Shown here: positions 33,727-41,975 of the stretch, piece by piece
Layout: the number at the start of each line of letters is the position of its first letter
Numbering within the stretch: position 1 is the stretch's first letter
Assembly: GCA_948468315.1 (NCBI GenBank)
Contig: CAOKHL010000015.1
Coordinates: 1 to 42,462 of the forward strand
DNA: 42,462 nt
DNA from: an uncultured Eubacteriales bacterium
GTDB lineage: Bacteria > Bacillota > Clostridia > TANB77 > CAG-508
Direction of reading: 5' to 3'
Position numbers and translations under genes: made by a program
Notes under the pieces: model-generated
Databases searched by the model: none
Told to the model about the DNA's origin: nothing
The model's input: only the letters and a program-made list of their open reading frames with translations

Positions 33727-34572
33727 ATCTTTATTTCCAAAATTATGGTAAATTCTACAAATATTACAATCTTTACAAATACTAATCCTATTACCAAAAA
33801 TAAGTTCTAAAGTAGTAATAAATTCATCTGCTTCTTCATCAAGTAAATGAATATAGATTTTTTTAGGAATAATATTAAGTAATGTATTAAGAACCATATC
33901 AGAAGAAGAGAAAGTAATATCAGATAGGAATTTTGCATTTAATAAGTTAATATCAGTTTTAATAACATTTTTATCTTTATCTAATAAAACAGATTCTTCA
34001 TTATGATAAATCAAATGAACTAAATCTGTTTGACTATCTTCTGAATTAACATATAATTTCAAAAGAGAGACAAATTCCCAATATTCTTTTTCGATTAAAT
34101 ATTGATTAACAGCATCATCAACTATTTTTTCTAATGCTTCTATATATTTTTTTAGTCTAAAAGAGATAAAGCCTTTTAAATAAAGCTTATTATCATATTT
34201 AAAAAAATTATAAAAAGTATTAAATAATATATTTTCTTTAGTTTCGAAATTTTCAATATCACTAAGACATATATTTCGAAATTTTTCTAAAACTTCTTTT
34301 CTTTCAACATTGTCAAAATAAAAATATTCAGTTTGTAAAACTTTTCTTGTAATAATATCTTCATAAATATCTACAACTAGAAATGCAAGAATATTTGAAA
34401 TAGTACTTAAAAATAATTCTAAATTATTTCCTTTATAATGTATTACAATATTATTATAAACTTTGAATTTATGACATGAAAAATAAACATCATCTAATTT
34501 TATTTTTTTCAAATTGGTTAGTAGATAATCTATTGCTTTTTGGTTATTGGTTTTTATACATAAAGTTTTCAT
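33703..34572 (-). CDS. ytxC: YtxC-family sporulation protein
   Basis: This 289-residue protein matches the YtxC family, conserved in endospore formers and of unknown biochemical function. Recognisable blocks are KDNIVIHYKGNN-like (VYNNIVIHYKGNN), the central FISFRLKKYIEALEKIVDDAVNQYLIEKEYWEFVSLLKLYV region, and DLVHLIYH followed by a C-terminal ISICKDCNICRIYH with three cysteines. There is no signal peptide or membrane helix, so it is probably cytoplasmic. RBS AAAGGAG before ATG 34572. It is divergent from recJ and upstream of the spoVB-like gene. Assignment rests on overall pattern and context. Confidence 0.75.
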   Translation of the reverse strand: MKTLCIKTNNQKAIDYLLTNLKKIKLDDVYFSCHKFKVYNNIVIHYKGNNLELFLSTISNILAFLVVDIYEDIITRKVLQTEYFYFDNVERKEVLEKFRNICLSDIENFETKENILFNTFYNFFKYDNKLYLKGFISFRLKKYIEALEKIVDDAVNQYLIEKEYWEFVSLLKLYVNSEDSQTDLVHLIYHNEESVLLDKDKNVIKTDINLLNAKFLSDITFSSSDMVLNTLLNIIPKKIYIHLLDEEADEFITTLELIFGNRISICKDCNICRIYHNFGNKDKSRIEYK

Positions 34573-34679
34573 TTCACAAACTCCTTTTCTAACAAAATTA
34601 TTATCTACTAAAAGTGCTTAATATATACATTAAAATATATAACTAAAATATATTATGCAAATTATTGTTAAGAGGTGTA

Positions 34680-34708
34680 TTGATATTTTTTTTCCAATGT
34701 AGTACAAT
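34680..34708 (+). promoter_or_regulatory. recJ promoter
   Basis: TTGATA (34680-34685), a 17-bp spacer and TACAAT (34703-34708). Confidence 0.7.
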
Positions 34709-34744
34709 GTGTACCAAAGATTTAATTAAAAGAAAGGAACAAAA

Positions 34745-36442
34745 ATGGGAAAAAAGTGGCAATATTATCAAAATGAGAACATAGAGGAAGCTTATAAAAT
34801 AGAAAAAGAGTTTAAAATTAATAGATTATTATCTACAATACTGGCAAATAGGGGAATTACATCAGATACAGCTGAAGTGTTTTTAAGTCCAACCAGACAT
34901 AATTTTCATAATCCATTTGAAATGCCAGATATGGAAGATGCAGTAAATAGAATATTACAGGCTATAGAGAAGAAAGAAAAGACAATAATTTATGGTGATT
35001 ATGATGTAGATGGAATAACAAGTATAACAGTTTTAAAAAGTTTTTTAAGAGATAGAGGATTAGATGTAGGAAATTACATTCCAAATAGACTAAAAGAAGG
35101 ATATGGATTAAACAAACAAGCAATTGATAAAATTGCAGAAGAAAATTATACTTTAATGATAACAGTAGATTGTGGAATTACTGGAATGCAAGAAATAGAA
35201 TATGCAAAAACTTTAAATATTGAAACAATAGTAACAGATCATCATGAACCAGCAGAAACTTTACCAAATGCAATTGCAGTTGTAGATTGTAAAAGAAAAG
35301 ATAATAAATATCCTTTTAGAGAACTTGCAGGTGTAGGTGTTGTTTTTAAGCTTATACAGGCAATAAGTATAAAATTAGGATTAGAAGAAAGAGAATTCTT
35401 AAAATATTTAGATATTGTTTCAATAGGTACTATTTCAGATATAGTTCCTCTAGTTGATGAAAATAGAGTAATAACAAAATTAGGCTTAAAATTGGTTAGA
35501 TGTACAAAAAATATAGGATTAAGGGCAATTTTAAACGAAACTGGATATAATAAAATAGATTCAGGTTCAATTTCTTTTGGAATAGCACCAAGAATAAATG
35601 CTTGTGGAAGAATGGGTTTTGCATATAAAGCCTTAGATTTACTTTTAGAAACAGATTATTATAAAGCTTTAGGACTTACAGAAGAAATAAGAGAATTTAA
35701 TAATAAGAGACAATTAGAAGAAAAGAAAATATTTGAAGAAGCAAATTCACAAATTAAAGAAAAAAATTTAGAAAATGTAGATACTATAATACTTGGGGGC
35801 AATGACTGGCATAGTGGAGTAATAGGAATTGTAGCCTCAAAAATAACAGAAATATATTATAAACCATCTATATTAATATGTTTTGAACAGGAAAATGATA
35901 TAGGAAAAGGTTCTGGAAGAAGTATACCAGGATTTGATTTACATGAAGCATTAATGAAATGTGGAGAAACTCTATCAGGATTTGGTGGACATAGTATGGC
36001 TGTTGGAATTAGTGTAGCAAAGGAAAAATTTGAAGAATTTAAAAATCAATTATTAAGTATAGCTAAAGAGGCAAATATTTCTGATTTTACACCAATTCTA
36101 AATATTGATGAAGTTTTAGATATAGATGAAATTGATAAAGAAATGGTTCAAAGTTTATCATTATTAGAACCTTTTGGTGAAGCAAATAAAATGCCAATAT
36201 TTGCATTCAAGAATTTAAAAATAGATTCTATTAGAAGTTTAACAGATGGAAAACATCTAAAATTAGGATTGAAAAGTAATAACAATAATTATGTGAATGC
36301 TATTGGTTTTAATTTAGGTCATCTTGCAGATGATTATAAAATAGGAGATAGAATAGATTTAGCTGGCAATTTAGAGATTAATTCTTTTAATGGAGTTGAT
36401 AATATTCAAATTAATATAAAAGATTTGATGAAAACAGTTTAA
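34745..36442 (+). CDS. recJ: single-stranded-DNA exonuclease RecJ
   Basis: RecJ degrades single-stranded DNA 5' to 3' in recombination and repair. The 565-residue protein has the DHH phosphoesterase motifs TIIYGDYDVDGITS near residue 80, TVDCGIT and VTDHHEP near residue 155, AVVDCKRKD, and the DHHA1 signature GSGRSIPGFDLHEAL...GFGGHSMAVG near residue 400. The C-terminal OB-like domain is present, so the length is standard. relA follows 24 bp downstream; the apt gene that often separates them is missing. ATG 34745 follows AAAGGAAC. Confidence 0.94.
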   Translation: MGKKWQYYQNENIEEAYKIEKEFKINRLLSTILANRGITSDTAEVFLSPTRHNFHNPFEMPDMEDAVNRILQAIEKKEKTIIYGDYDVDGITSITVLKSFLRDRGLDVGNYIPNRLKEGYGLNKQAIDKIAEENYTLMITVDCGITGMQEIEYAKTLNIETIVTDHHEPAETLPNAIAVVDCKRKDNKYPFRELAGVGVVFKLIQAISIKLGLEEREFLKYLDIVSIGTISDIVPLVDENRVITKLGLKLVRCTKNIGLRAILNETGYNKIDSGSISFGIAPRINACGRMGFAYKALDLLLETDYYKALGLTEEIREFNNKRQLEEKKIFEEANSQIKEKNLENVDTIILGGNDWHSGVIGIVASKITEIYYKPSILICFEQENDIGKGSGRSIPGFDLHEALMKCGETLSGFGGHSMAVGISVAKEKFEEFKNQLLSIAKEANISDFTPILNIDEVLDIDEIDKEMVQSLSLLEPFGEANKMPIFAFKNLKIDSIRSLTDGKHLKLGLKSNNNNYVNAIGFNLGHLADDYKIGDRIDLAGNLEINSFNGVDNIQINIKDLMKTV

Positions 36443-36466
36443 TTATTTGAAAAAGGGGGGATTTAT

Positions 36467-38668
36467 GTGGAAGAAATTGAAATAACAATATATGATGTAA
36501 TATCTAAGAAAAAAGAAATAACAAAAAAAGCTGATACCAAACTAATTATGAAGGCTTATAATTTGGCAAATGATAAACATAAAAATCAAAAGAGAGGTTC
36601 AGGAGAACCTTATATTATACACCCTTTAAATGTTGCTTATATTCTTGCAAGTATAGGATTAGATGACAATACCATTTGTGCAGCACTTCTTCATGATGTA
36701 GTTGAAGATACAGATGTAACAAATGAGGATTTAAAAGACATTTTTGGCACAGAAGTTGCAGAAATGGTAGCAGGTGTTACTAAATTGAGTTCAATTCAAT
36801 TTGCAACAGTAGAAGAAAAGCAAGTTGAAAATTATAGAAGAATGTTTTTAGCAATGGGAAAAGACATAAGAGTTATATTAATAAAACTTGCTGATAGACT
36901 TCATAATATGAGAACATTGAAATATCTAAAAAGAGATAGACAAATTGCTAATGCAAAAGAAACTCTAGAATTATACGCACCTCTTGCTAATAGATTAGGT
37001 TTATATTCTATAAAAGCGGAACTAGAAGATTTAGGATTTAAATATATGTATCCTGAAAAATACTATGAATTAGTTGAAAGTATAAATAAGAAGAAAGATG
37101 AAAGATTGAGCTTTATAGAAAAGATTATGGATGATATTAGGGTTCAATTAAAAAAACAAAGAGTAGATGCAGAAGTAACAGGAAGAGCTAAACATTTGTA
37201 TTCAATATATAGAAAAATGAAAAGAGATAATTCTACTATTGACCAAATCTATGATTTATTTGCTATGAGAATTATAGTAAATTCTGTAAAAGATTGTTAT
37301 TCAGCATTAGGTGTTGTTCATGAAATGTATAGCCCAATGCCTGGAAGATTTAAGGATTATATTGCTGTTCCTAAACCTAATATGTATCAATCAATTCATA
37401 CAACATTACTTGGAGAAAAGGGAACTCCTTTTGAAGTTCAAATTCGTACATGGGATATGCATAAAGTTGCAGAATATGGTATAGCTGCTCATTGGGCATA
37501 TAAAGAGGCTAATTTTTTAGGCAGAGGCAAAAAGAATGTAGTAGTTACAGAAGATAAATTATCTTGGCTTCGTGAAACTTTAGAGTGGCAAAAAGACTTG
37601 CAAGACCCAGAACAATTTTTAGAAAATTTAAAAACAGAATTATTTGAAGATGAGGTATATGTTTTTACACCAAAAGGATTAATAAAAGTTTTACCAAAAG
37701 GTGCAACTCCAATAGATTTTGCCTATTCTGTTCATGCAGAGATTGGAAATCATATGACAGGTTGTAAAATTAATAGTAAAATGATGCCTATAATTACAGA
37801 ATTAAATAGTGGAGATATAGTTGAAATTATTACTTCTGAAAATTCTAAAGGTCCAAGTATGGATTGGCTTAAATTTGTAAAAAGTACTTCTGCTAAAACG
37901 AAAATAAATGGTTGGTTTAAAAAAGAGAAAAAGGCAGAAAATATTGAAAAGGGTAAGAATTTAATTGAAAAAGAAATAAAAAGATTAGGTCTTTCTTATG
38001 ATAAGATATTTAAAACTGATTATATAAATGCAATGCTTAATAGATATAAATACAGAGATTTAGATGAGATGTATGCAGCAGTTGGGTTTGGAGCAAATTC
38101 TGCAACAAAGGTAATTGCTCGTATGCTTATAGAATATAGAAAATATAATAAGGAAGAAGATATTGAGAAAAAACTAGAAGAATTATCATCTGCTAGAGAA
38201 GAAAAGAAAACTAAACCTTCTAGTAATGGTATAATTGTTAAAGGTATTGATAATTGTTTGGTGAAACTTTCAAAATGTTGCAATCCACTTCCTGGTGATG
38301 AAATAATTGGTTATATTACAAAAGGAAGAGGTGTTTCTATTCATAGAAAGGATTGCGTTAATGTCAAAGATTTACTTAAAGAGGAAAATAGAATTATTGA
38401 TGTTTCATGGGTAGATGAAAGGCAAGCTTCTTATAATGTTGATATAGAAGTTTATGCTAATGATAGAAGCGGTTTACTTGCTGATGTAATAAAAGGCATT
38501 TCAAATACAAAAGCAAATATGATAGGAGTAAATGCAAAAGCAGGAAAAGATAGAATAGCAATAATAGAATTAACAATAGAAACTAAAAATCTTGATGAAT
38601 TAAATACAATTTTGAAAGCTATTCGTAAAGTTGATAGTGTATATGAGGTAAAAAGGAAGAAGGTTTAA
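36467..38668 (+). CDS. relA: RelA/SpoT bifunctional (p)ppGpp synthetase/hydrolase
   Basis: Rel makes and degrades the alarmone (p)ppGpp in response to stalled ribosomes with uncharged tRNA. The 733-residue protein has the HD hydrolase domain (KRGSGEPYIIHPLNVAYIL, LLHDVVEDT, LADRLHNMRTL), the synthetase domain (DLFAMRIIV, RFKDYIAVPKPNMYQSIHTTL, EVQIRT), TGS (VYVFTPKGLIKVLPKGATPIDFAY), the zinc-finger region (VKLSKCCNPLPGDEIIGYITKGRGVSIHRKDC) and a C-terminal ACT domain. The start is GTG at 36467 behind AAAAAGGGGGG. A hungry CGG codon would be one way to trigger it, which is only speculation. Confidence 0.95.
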   Translation: MEEIEITIYDVISKKKEITKKADTKLIMKAYNLANDKHKNQKRGSGEPYIIHPLNVAYILASIGLDDNTICAALLHDVVEDTDVTNEDLKDIFGTEVAEMVAGVTKLSSIQFATVEEKQVENYRRMFLAMGKDIRVILIKLADRLHNMRTLKYLKRDRQIANAKETLELYAPLANRLGLYSIKAELEDLGFKYMYPEKYYELVESINKKKDERLSFIEKIMDDIRVQLKKQRVDAEVTGRAKHLYSIYRKMKRDNSTIDQIYDLFAMRIIVNSVKDCYSALGVVHEMYSPMPGRFKDYIAVPKPNMYQSIHTTLLGEKGTPFEVQIRTWDMHKVAEYGIAAHWAYKEANFLGRGKKNVVVTEDKLSWLRETLEWQKDLQDPEQFLENLKTELFEDEVYVFTPKGLIKVLPKGATPIDFAYSVHAEIGNHMTGCKINSKMMPIITELNSGDIVEIITSENSKGPSMDWLKFVKSTSAKTKINGWFKKEKKAENIEKGKNLIEKEIKRLGLSYDKIFKTDYINAMLNRYKYRDLDEMYAAVGFGANSATKVIARMLIEYRKYNKEEDIEKKLEELSSAREEKKTKPSSNGIIVKGIDNCLVKLSKCCNPLPGDEIIGYITKGRGVSIHRKDCVNVKDLLKEENRIIDVSWVDERQASYNVDIEVYANDRSGLLADVIKGISNTKANMIGVNAKAGKDRIAIIELTIETKNLDELNTILKAIRKVDSVYEVKRKKV

Positions 38669-38672
38669 TAAA

Positions 38673-39323
38673 ATGATACTAAAGAGATTAAAGGTTTTGA
38701 CTTGGATTGGTGATGAAACTAACTGTTACATTGTGTTTGACCAGAAATCAAAAGAAACAATGGTTATTGACCCAGCAGGTGATGTAGATAAAATTATTGA
38801 TATGATAAATATTTTACAGGGAAATTTAAAATATATATTTTTGACACATTGCCATGGTGATCATATAGCAGGAGTAAAAGAGCTAAAAGAGAAAAAAGGT
38901 GGAAAAGTTTTAATTCATAGGGAAGAAATGGATGGCTTAAATAATAAAGAAATAAATTTAACAGAATTTATGGATGGCCTTCCAGAAATAGAAATAGATG
39001 CAGATTCAAGAGTTGATGATGGAGATTTAATACATGTGGGAGATTTAGAGTTTAGAGTAATCCATACACCAGGTCATACTAAAGGAGGATGTTCTTTATA
39101 TTTGGATAGTGAAAAATTACTATTTTCAGGAGATACTTTATTTAGAGGAACATGGGGAAGAACAGATTTACCTACATCAGATTTTAATCAAATTATGGAT
39201 TCTATTGTTAATAAATTATTAGTTTTACCTGATGATACAATAGTATATCCAGGTCATGGGAAATCTACTATGATTGGAAATGAAAAACCTATTTATTTAG
39301 AATTAAAACCTAGAAAAATATAA
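38673..39323 (+). CDS. metallo-beta-lactamase fold hydrolase (glyoxalase II-like)
   Basis: This 216-residue enzyme has the binuclear metal site of the family: FLTHCHGDHIAG near residue 60, VIHTPGHTKGGCS near residue 130, FSGDTLFRGTWGRTDL near residue 150 and YPGHGKST near residue 198. This order and the GRTDL motif fit hydroxyacylglutathione-hydrolase-like proteins of the YqgX/YcbL type; the real substrate is probably another thioester. Its ATG lies 4 bp after the relA stop, so it is translationally coupled to relA, a common arrangement in Clostridia. Confidence 0.88.
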   Translation: MILKRLKVLTWIGDETNCYIVFDQKSKETMVIDPAGDVDKIIDMINILQGNLKYIFLTHCHGDHIAGVKELKEKKGGKVLIHREEMDGLNNKEINLTEFMDGLPEIEIDADSRVDDGDLIHVGDLEFRVIHTPGHTKGGCSLYLDSEKLLFSGDTLFRGTWGRTDLPTSDFNQIMDSIVNKLLVLPDDTIVYPGHGKSTMIGNEKPIYLELKPRKI

Positions 39324-39365
39324 AACAATATTATTGTTCAAAGGGATTAGCGTAGAGTCTGTACC

Positions 39366-39400
39366 CCGCAAGATGCAAAATATGCAACTTGCGGCTTTTT
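39366..39400 (+). terminator. strong GC-rich terminator after the recJ-relA unit
   Basis: CCGCAAG-TGCA and TGCA-CTTGCGG pair around a short loop (39366-39394), followed by CTTTTTC. The bases just upstream (GGGATTAGCGTAGAGTCTG) could belong to a larger leader but match no class I know. Confidence 0.85.
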
Positions 39401-39486
39401 CCTATATGTGTAAAAGTTATAATTGCTAATGTTCTAGGAATAAATAATAATAGTTAGAATATATATCTAATTAAGGAGTAAGATAT

Positions 39487-40645
39487 ATGTTCAATGTTAC
39501 GGTAATAAGATTAAAAGATATAGTAAAAATAGTTATTATAGTAATTACTATCTATATCTTAAGTAAATTTATTTTTAAAAACATATCTATAAAAGATTAT
39601 TTAAATCAATCTATTAATTTTAATACAAATGAGTTTATAAAACTTGGAATAAACACAGAAAGTAATATAATAAAAAATATATCAAAAAACGAAACAAAAG
39701 TAGAAAATGAAGAAACAGAAGAAATAGAAGAAGATATAAAAGAATTTTCTATAGAATCAATTTTTCAGATAGGTTCTAATCTATTTAAAGTAAAAGAATT
39801 AGAAAAAGAATTGGGACAAGATGAAAATACTAATCCTACAGAAGAAACTGAACAAAAAACAGCAAATACTAAAGAAGTAACAACAGATGTTTCAACACAA
39901 GTAGTTACAGCACATCCAATAGCGGAAAAATATAATAAAGAATATAATGGAATAAAAATAAAAAATGAAACATCATATGAATTAACAGATGAAATTTTAA
40001 ATCCAAATAATCTAGATATAAGAAAAGATAATGTAACAATTTTTCATACACATACATGTGAAAGCTATACACAAAGTGAAAATTATAAATATACACCTTC
40101 TCGGAAATTACAGAACAACAGATTTAAATTATTCAGTTGCAAGGGTAGGGGATGAATTAACAAATTATCTTGGAAGTTATGGATTTAATGTTAATCATAA
40201 TAAGAATTATCATGATTATCCAGCATATACAGGTTCGTATACAAGGTCACTTGCAACAGTACAAAATTCATTAAAAGAATTTAGCTCAGATATAATAATA
40301 GATTTACATAGAGATGCTATAGGAAGTGATGAAAACTATGCTCCTCTTGTGAAAATAGGAGATGATTATTGTGCTCAATTAATGTTTGTAATGGGTACAG
40401 ATGGAGGAGGTTTGTCACATTCAAATTGGAGTTCAAATCTAAAGTTTGCAGTAAAAATACAAGAAAAAGCTAATGAATTATATCCAGGACTATTTAAACC
40501 AATTATTTTAAGAAATTCTAGATATAATCAGCATCTTGGAAAAGCAGCTTGTATAATAGAAGTAGGGGCAACAGGAAATACTTTAGAACAAACTATTAGC
40601 AGTATGAAATATTTATCTAAAGTTATGAGCGAAGCTTTAAAATAA
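39487..40645 (+). CDS. spoIIP: stage II sporulation protein P, amidase/endopeptidase (one CGG +1 site)
   Basis: SpoIIP, with SpoIID and SpoIIM, degrades septal peptidoglycan during engulfment. The joined product has 385 residues: an N-terminal membrane helix (about 9-28), a charged Glu/Thr-rich linker to about 150, and an Amidase_3-like catalytic domain with VTIFHTHTCESYTQ, DIIIDLHRDAIG, QLMFVMGTDGGG, and the late Glu in ACIIEVGATGNT. The break at CGG 40102-40104 is just after the first zinc-binding motif; +1 gives YTPS-GNYRTTDLNYSVARVGDEL. Without it the protein loses its second metal ligand and the catalytic Glu. It is a single gene with RBS AAGGAG. Confidence 0.9.
40102..40104 (+). other. 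CGG +1 recoding site in spoIIP
   Basis: In-frame TCT CGG A. +1 gives Gly206 and the rest of the catalytic domain; the zero frame ends about 17 codons later. Confidence 0.87.
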
Positions 40646-40723
40646 TAAACTTAAGTATAAATGACATTTTTTAGCATATACTAATTTTAAGGGGATTTTA
40701 TAAATAAAGGACAAGGAGGAAGG

Positions 40724-40795
40724 ATGTGGCTTTATAAAGCTAACATCTGCTTAAAAAATGTCAAAAGAATTTACATATTGGACAAGTGTTTGTAA
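40724..40795 (+). CDS. possible 23-residue leader peptide overlapping ytvI
   Basis: ATG 40724 sits right behind AAGGAGGAAGG, the best ribosome-binding site in this gap, and opens a 23-codon frame (MWLYKANICLKNVKRIYILD...) that ends inside ytvI in another frame. The bases GATGT-GCTT/AAGC-ACATC (40723-40747) can fold into a hairpin. ytvI itself has no clear RBS, so its translation might depend on this frame. It could also be chance. Confidence 0.35.
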   Translation: MWLYKANICLKNVKRIYILDKCL

Positions 40796-41858
40796 AAGAT
40801 TATTTTTAGTTATTTTAGCAATTATTGTGACTATTGCTTGCTTTAAATTAGCGGTATTTTATATGCCGTTTGTTATTGCTTTTGTTATATCATTAATTAT
40901 AGAACCAGCAATAAGAAAATTAATGAAAAAATTTAAATTTACACGTAGATTAAGCTCTATAATTGTTTTTATTATAACTTTTGGAATAATTATAGGATTA
41001 TTGACATGGGGAATAGCTACTGTTGTATCGGAATCCTCAAATTTGCTCTCAGATTTTAATAATTATTATAATAAGGCATATGACCAAGTTCAAAATATAA
41101 TAAGTAAATTTGATTTGAGTAAATTAAAGATTTCAAAAGAGTTATTAAATATAATAGAAAGTAGTAGTTTTTCTTTACTAGAAAAGGTATCAAGTTATTT
41201 TCAAAAGTTTTTAACAAATATTGTAACAGGAATAACTGCAATACCAACTATTGCAATATATGTTGGAGTAACAATTCTAGCTTTATATTTTATTTGTACA
41301 GATAAAATTTATATGCTAGATGAGTTAGAACATCACTTGCCTGAAAAGTGGATGAAGGAACTTACTCGGACATATAAGAGAATTAGTAAAAGTTCTTGGG
41401 GGATATTTAAAAGCACAAGCAACTTTAATACTTATTTCATTTATTATTTGTTTGATAGGTCTCTATATTTTATATTTTGCTGGATTAAATGTAGGTTTTC
41501 CCCTTATAATCGCAATTGGGATTGGATTTGTTGATGCTCTACCGATATTAGGTTCAGGAACTGTTATGATTCCATGGGGGATATTTTCAGGTTTAAATGG
41601 AGATTTAAGATTAGGTATATCAATAATAGTACTTTGGATTATTATGTCTGTTGTAAGACAATTTATAGAACCTAAAATAGTAAGTCGGAAATATAGGTAT
41701 TCATCCAATATTTACAATAGCTGCAATGTATACAGGATTTAAACTAATAGGTGTATTGCGGAATGTTTATTGGGCCAATAGTTCTAATAATTTTAAAAAA
41801 TGTGTTTTCTAAATTTTTAGATGATGGAATTGTAAAAACAATATTTAATTTGAAATAA
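40758..41858 (+). CDS. ytvI: YtvI/AI-2E family transporter-like permease (three CGG +1 sites)
   Basis: The joined product has 365 residues and about eight membrane helices in the arrangement of the AI-2E/PerM superfamily, sporulation-associated YtvI subgroup. Conserved blocks are LAVFYMPFVIAFVISLIIEPAIR at the N-terminus, KVLGGYLKAQATLILISF after the first repair, GFVDALPILGSGTVMIPWG, and VVRQFIEPKIVS-GNIGIHPIFTIAAMYTGFKLIGVL-GMFIGPI. Breaks at 41367, 41686 and 41759 are all CGG A and all fixed by +1. The substrate is unknown; members have been proposed to export small molecules or ions. The start at ATG 40758 lacks a strong RBS and overlaps a possible leader peptide. Confidence 0.85.
41367..41369 (+). 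other. CGG +1 recoding site in ytvI (1 of 3)
   Basis: In-frame ACT CGG A. +1 gives ELT-GHIRELVKVLGGYLKAQ with Gly204. The zero frame looks plausible for about 14 residues (TYKRISKSSWG), then departs from the family. Confidence 0.82.
41686..41688 (+). other. CGG +1 recoding site in ytvI (2 of 3)
   Basis: In-frame AGT CGG A. +1 gives PKIVS-GNIGIHPIFT with Gly310, the most conserved stretch of the family. Confidence 0.88.
41759..41761 (+). other. CGG +1 recoding site in ytvI (3 of 3)
   Basis: In-frame TTG CGG A. +1 gives LIGVL-GMFIGPI with Gly334, only 24 codons after the second site. Confidence 0.87.
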
Positions 41859-41861
41859 GTA

Positions 41862-41890
41862 TTGACATTTGAATTTACGTCTAGTATAAT
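41862..41890 (+). promoter_or_regulatory. consensus sigma-A promoter
   Basis: TTGACA (41862-41867), a 17-bp spacer and TATAAT (41885-41890), about 86 bp before the coiled-coil gene. Confidence 0.85.
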
Positions 41891-41975
41891 ATACGCATAA
41901 TATTTATTTTCTTTTAAATTAATTAGTTAATTCAAAATTTGTATCAATAAACATTTAGAAAGCAGAGGTATCAAA

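Noticed and set aside
33703..34572. Phage or conjugative genes around the PBECR-like protein
   Set aside because: Neighbouring genes are all chromosomal housekeeping or sporulation genes; no integrase, capsid or mobilisation gene is seen.
39330..39400. T-box leader before spoIIP
   Set aside because: The GC-rich hairpin and T run look terminator-like, but no TGGN-type T-box bulge or specifier domain is seen, and the next gene is not an aminoacyl-tRNA or amino-acid gene.
7459..41761. All CGG breaks are base-insertion sequencing errors
   Set aside because: Not excluded, but disfavoured. The bases flanking the CGG are diverse, and identical contexts without the C are unaffected (TTCTGGA at 3871 and 35911, TACTGGA at 13800). 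All breaks share one codon in one phase and one direction, and that codon is otherwise absent from native genes. Raw reads would decide.
7459..41761. CGG reassigned to another amino acid or a stop
   Set aside because: A three-base reassignment would leave the frame unchanged, yet homology demands a change of frame right at each CGG.
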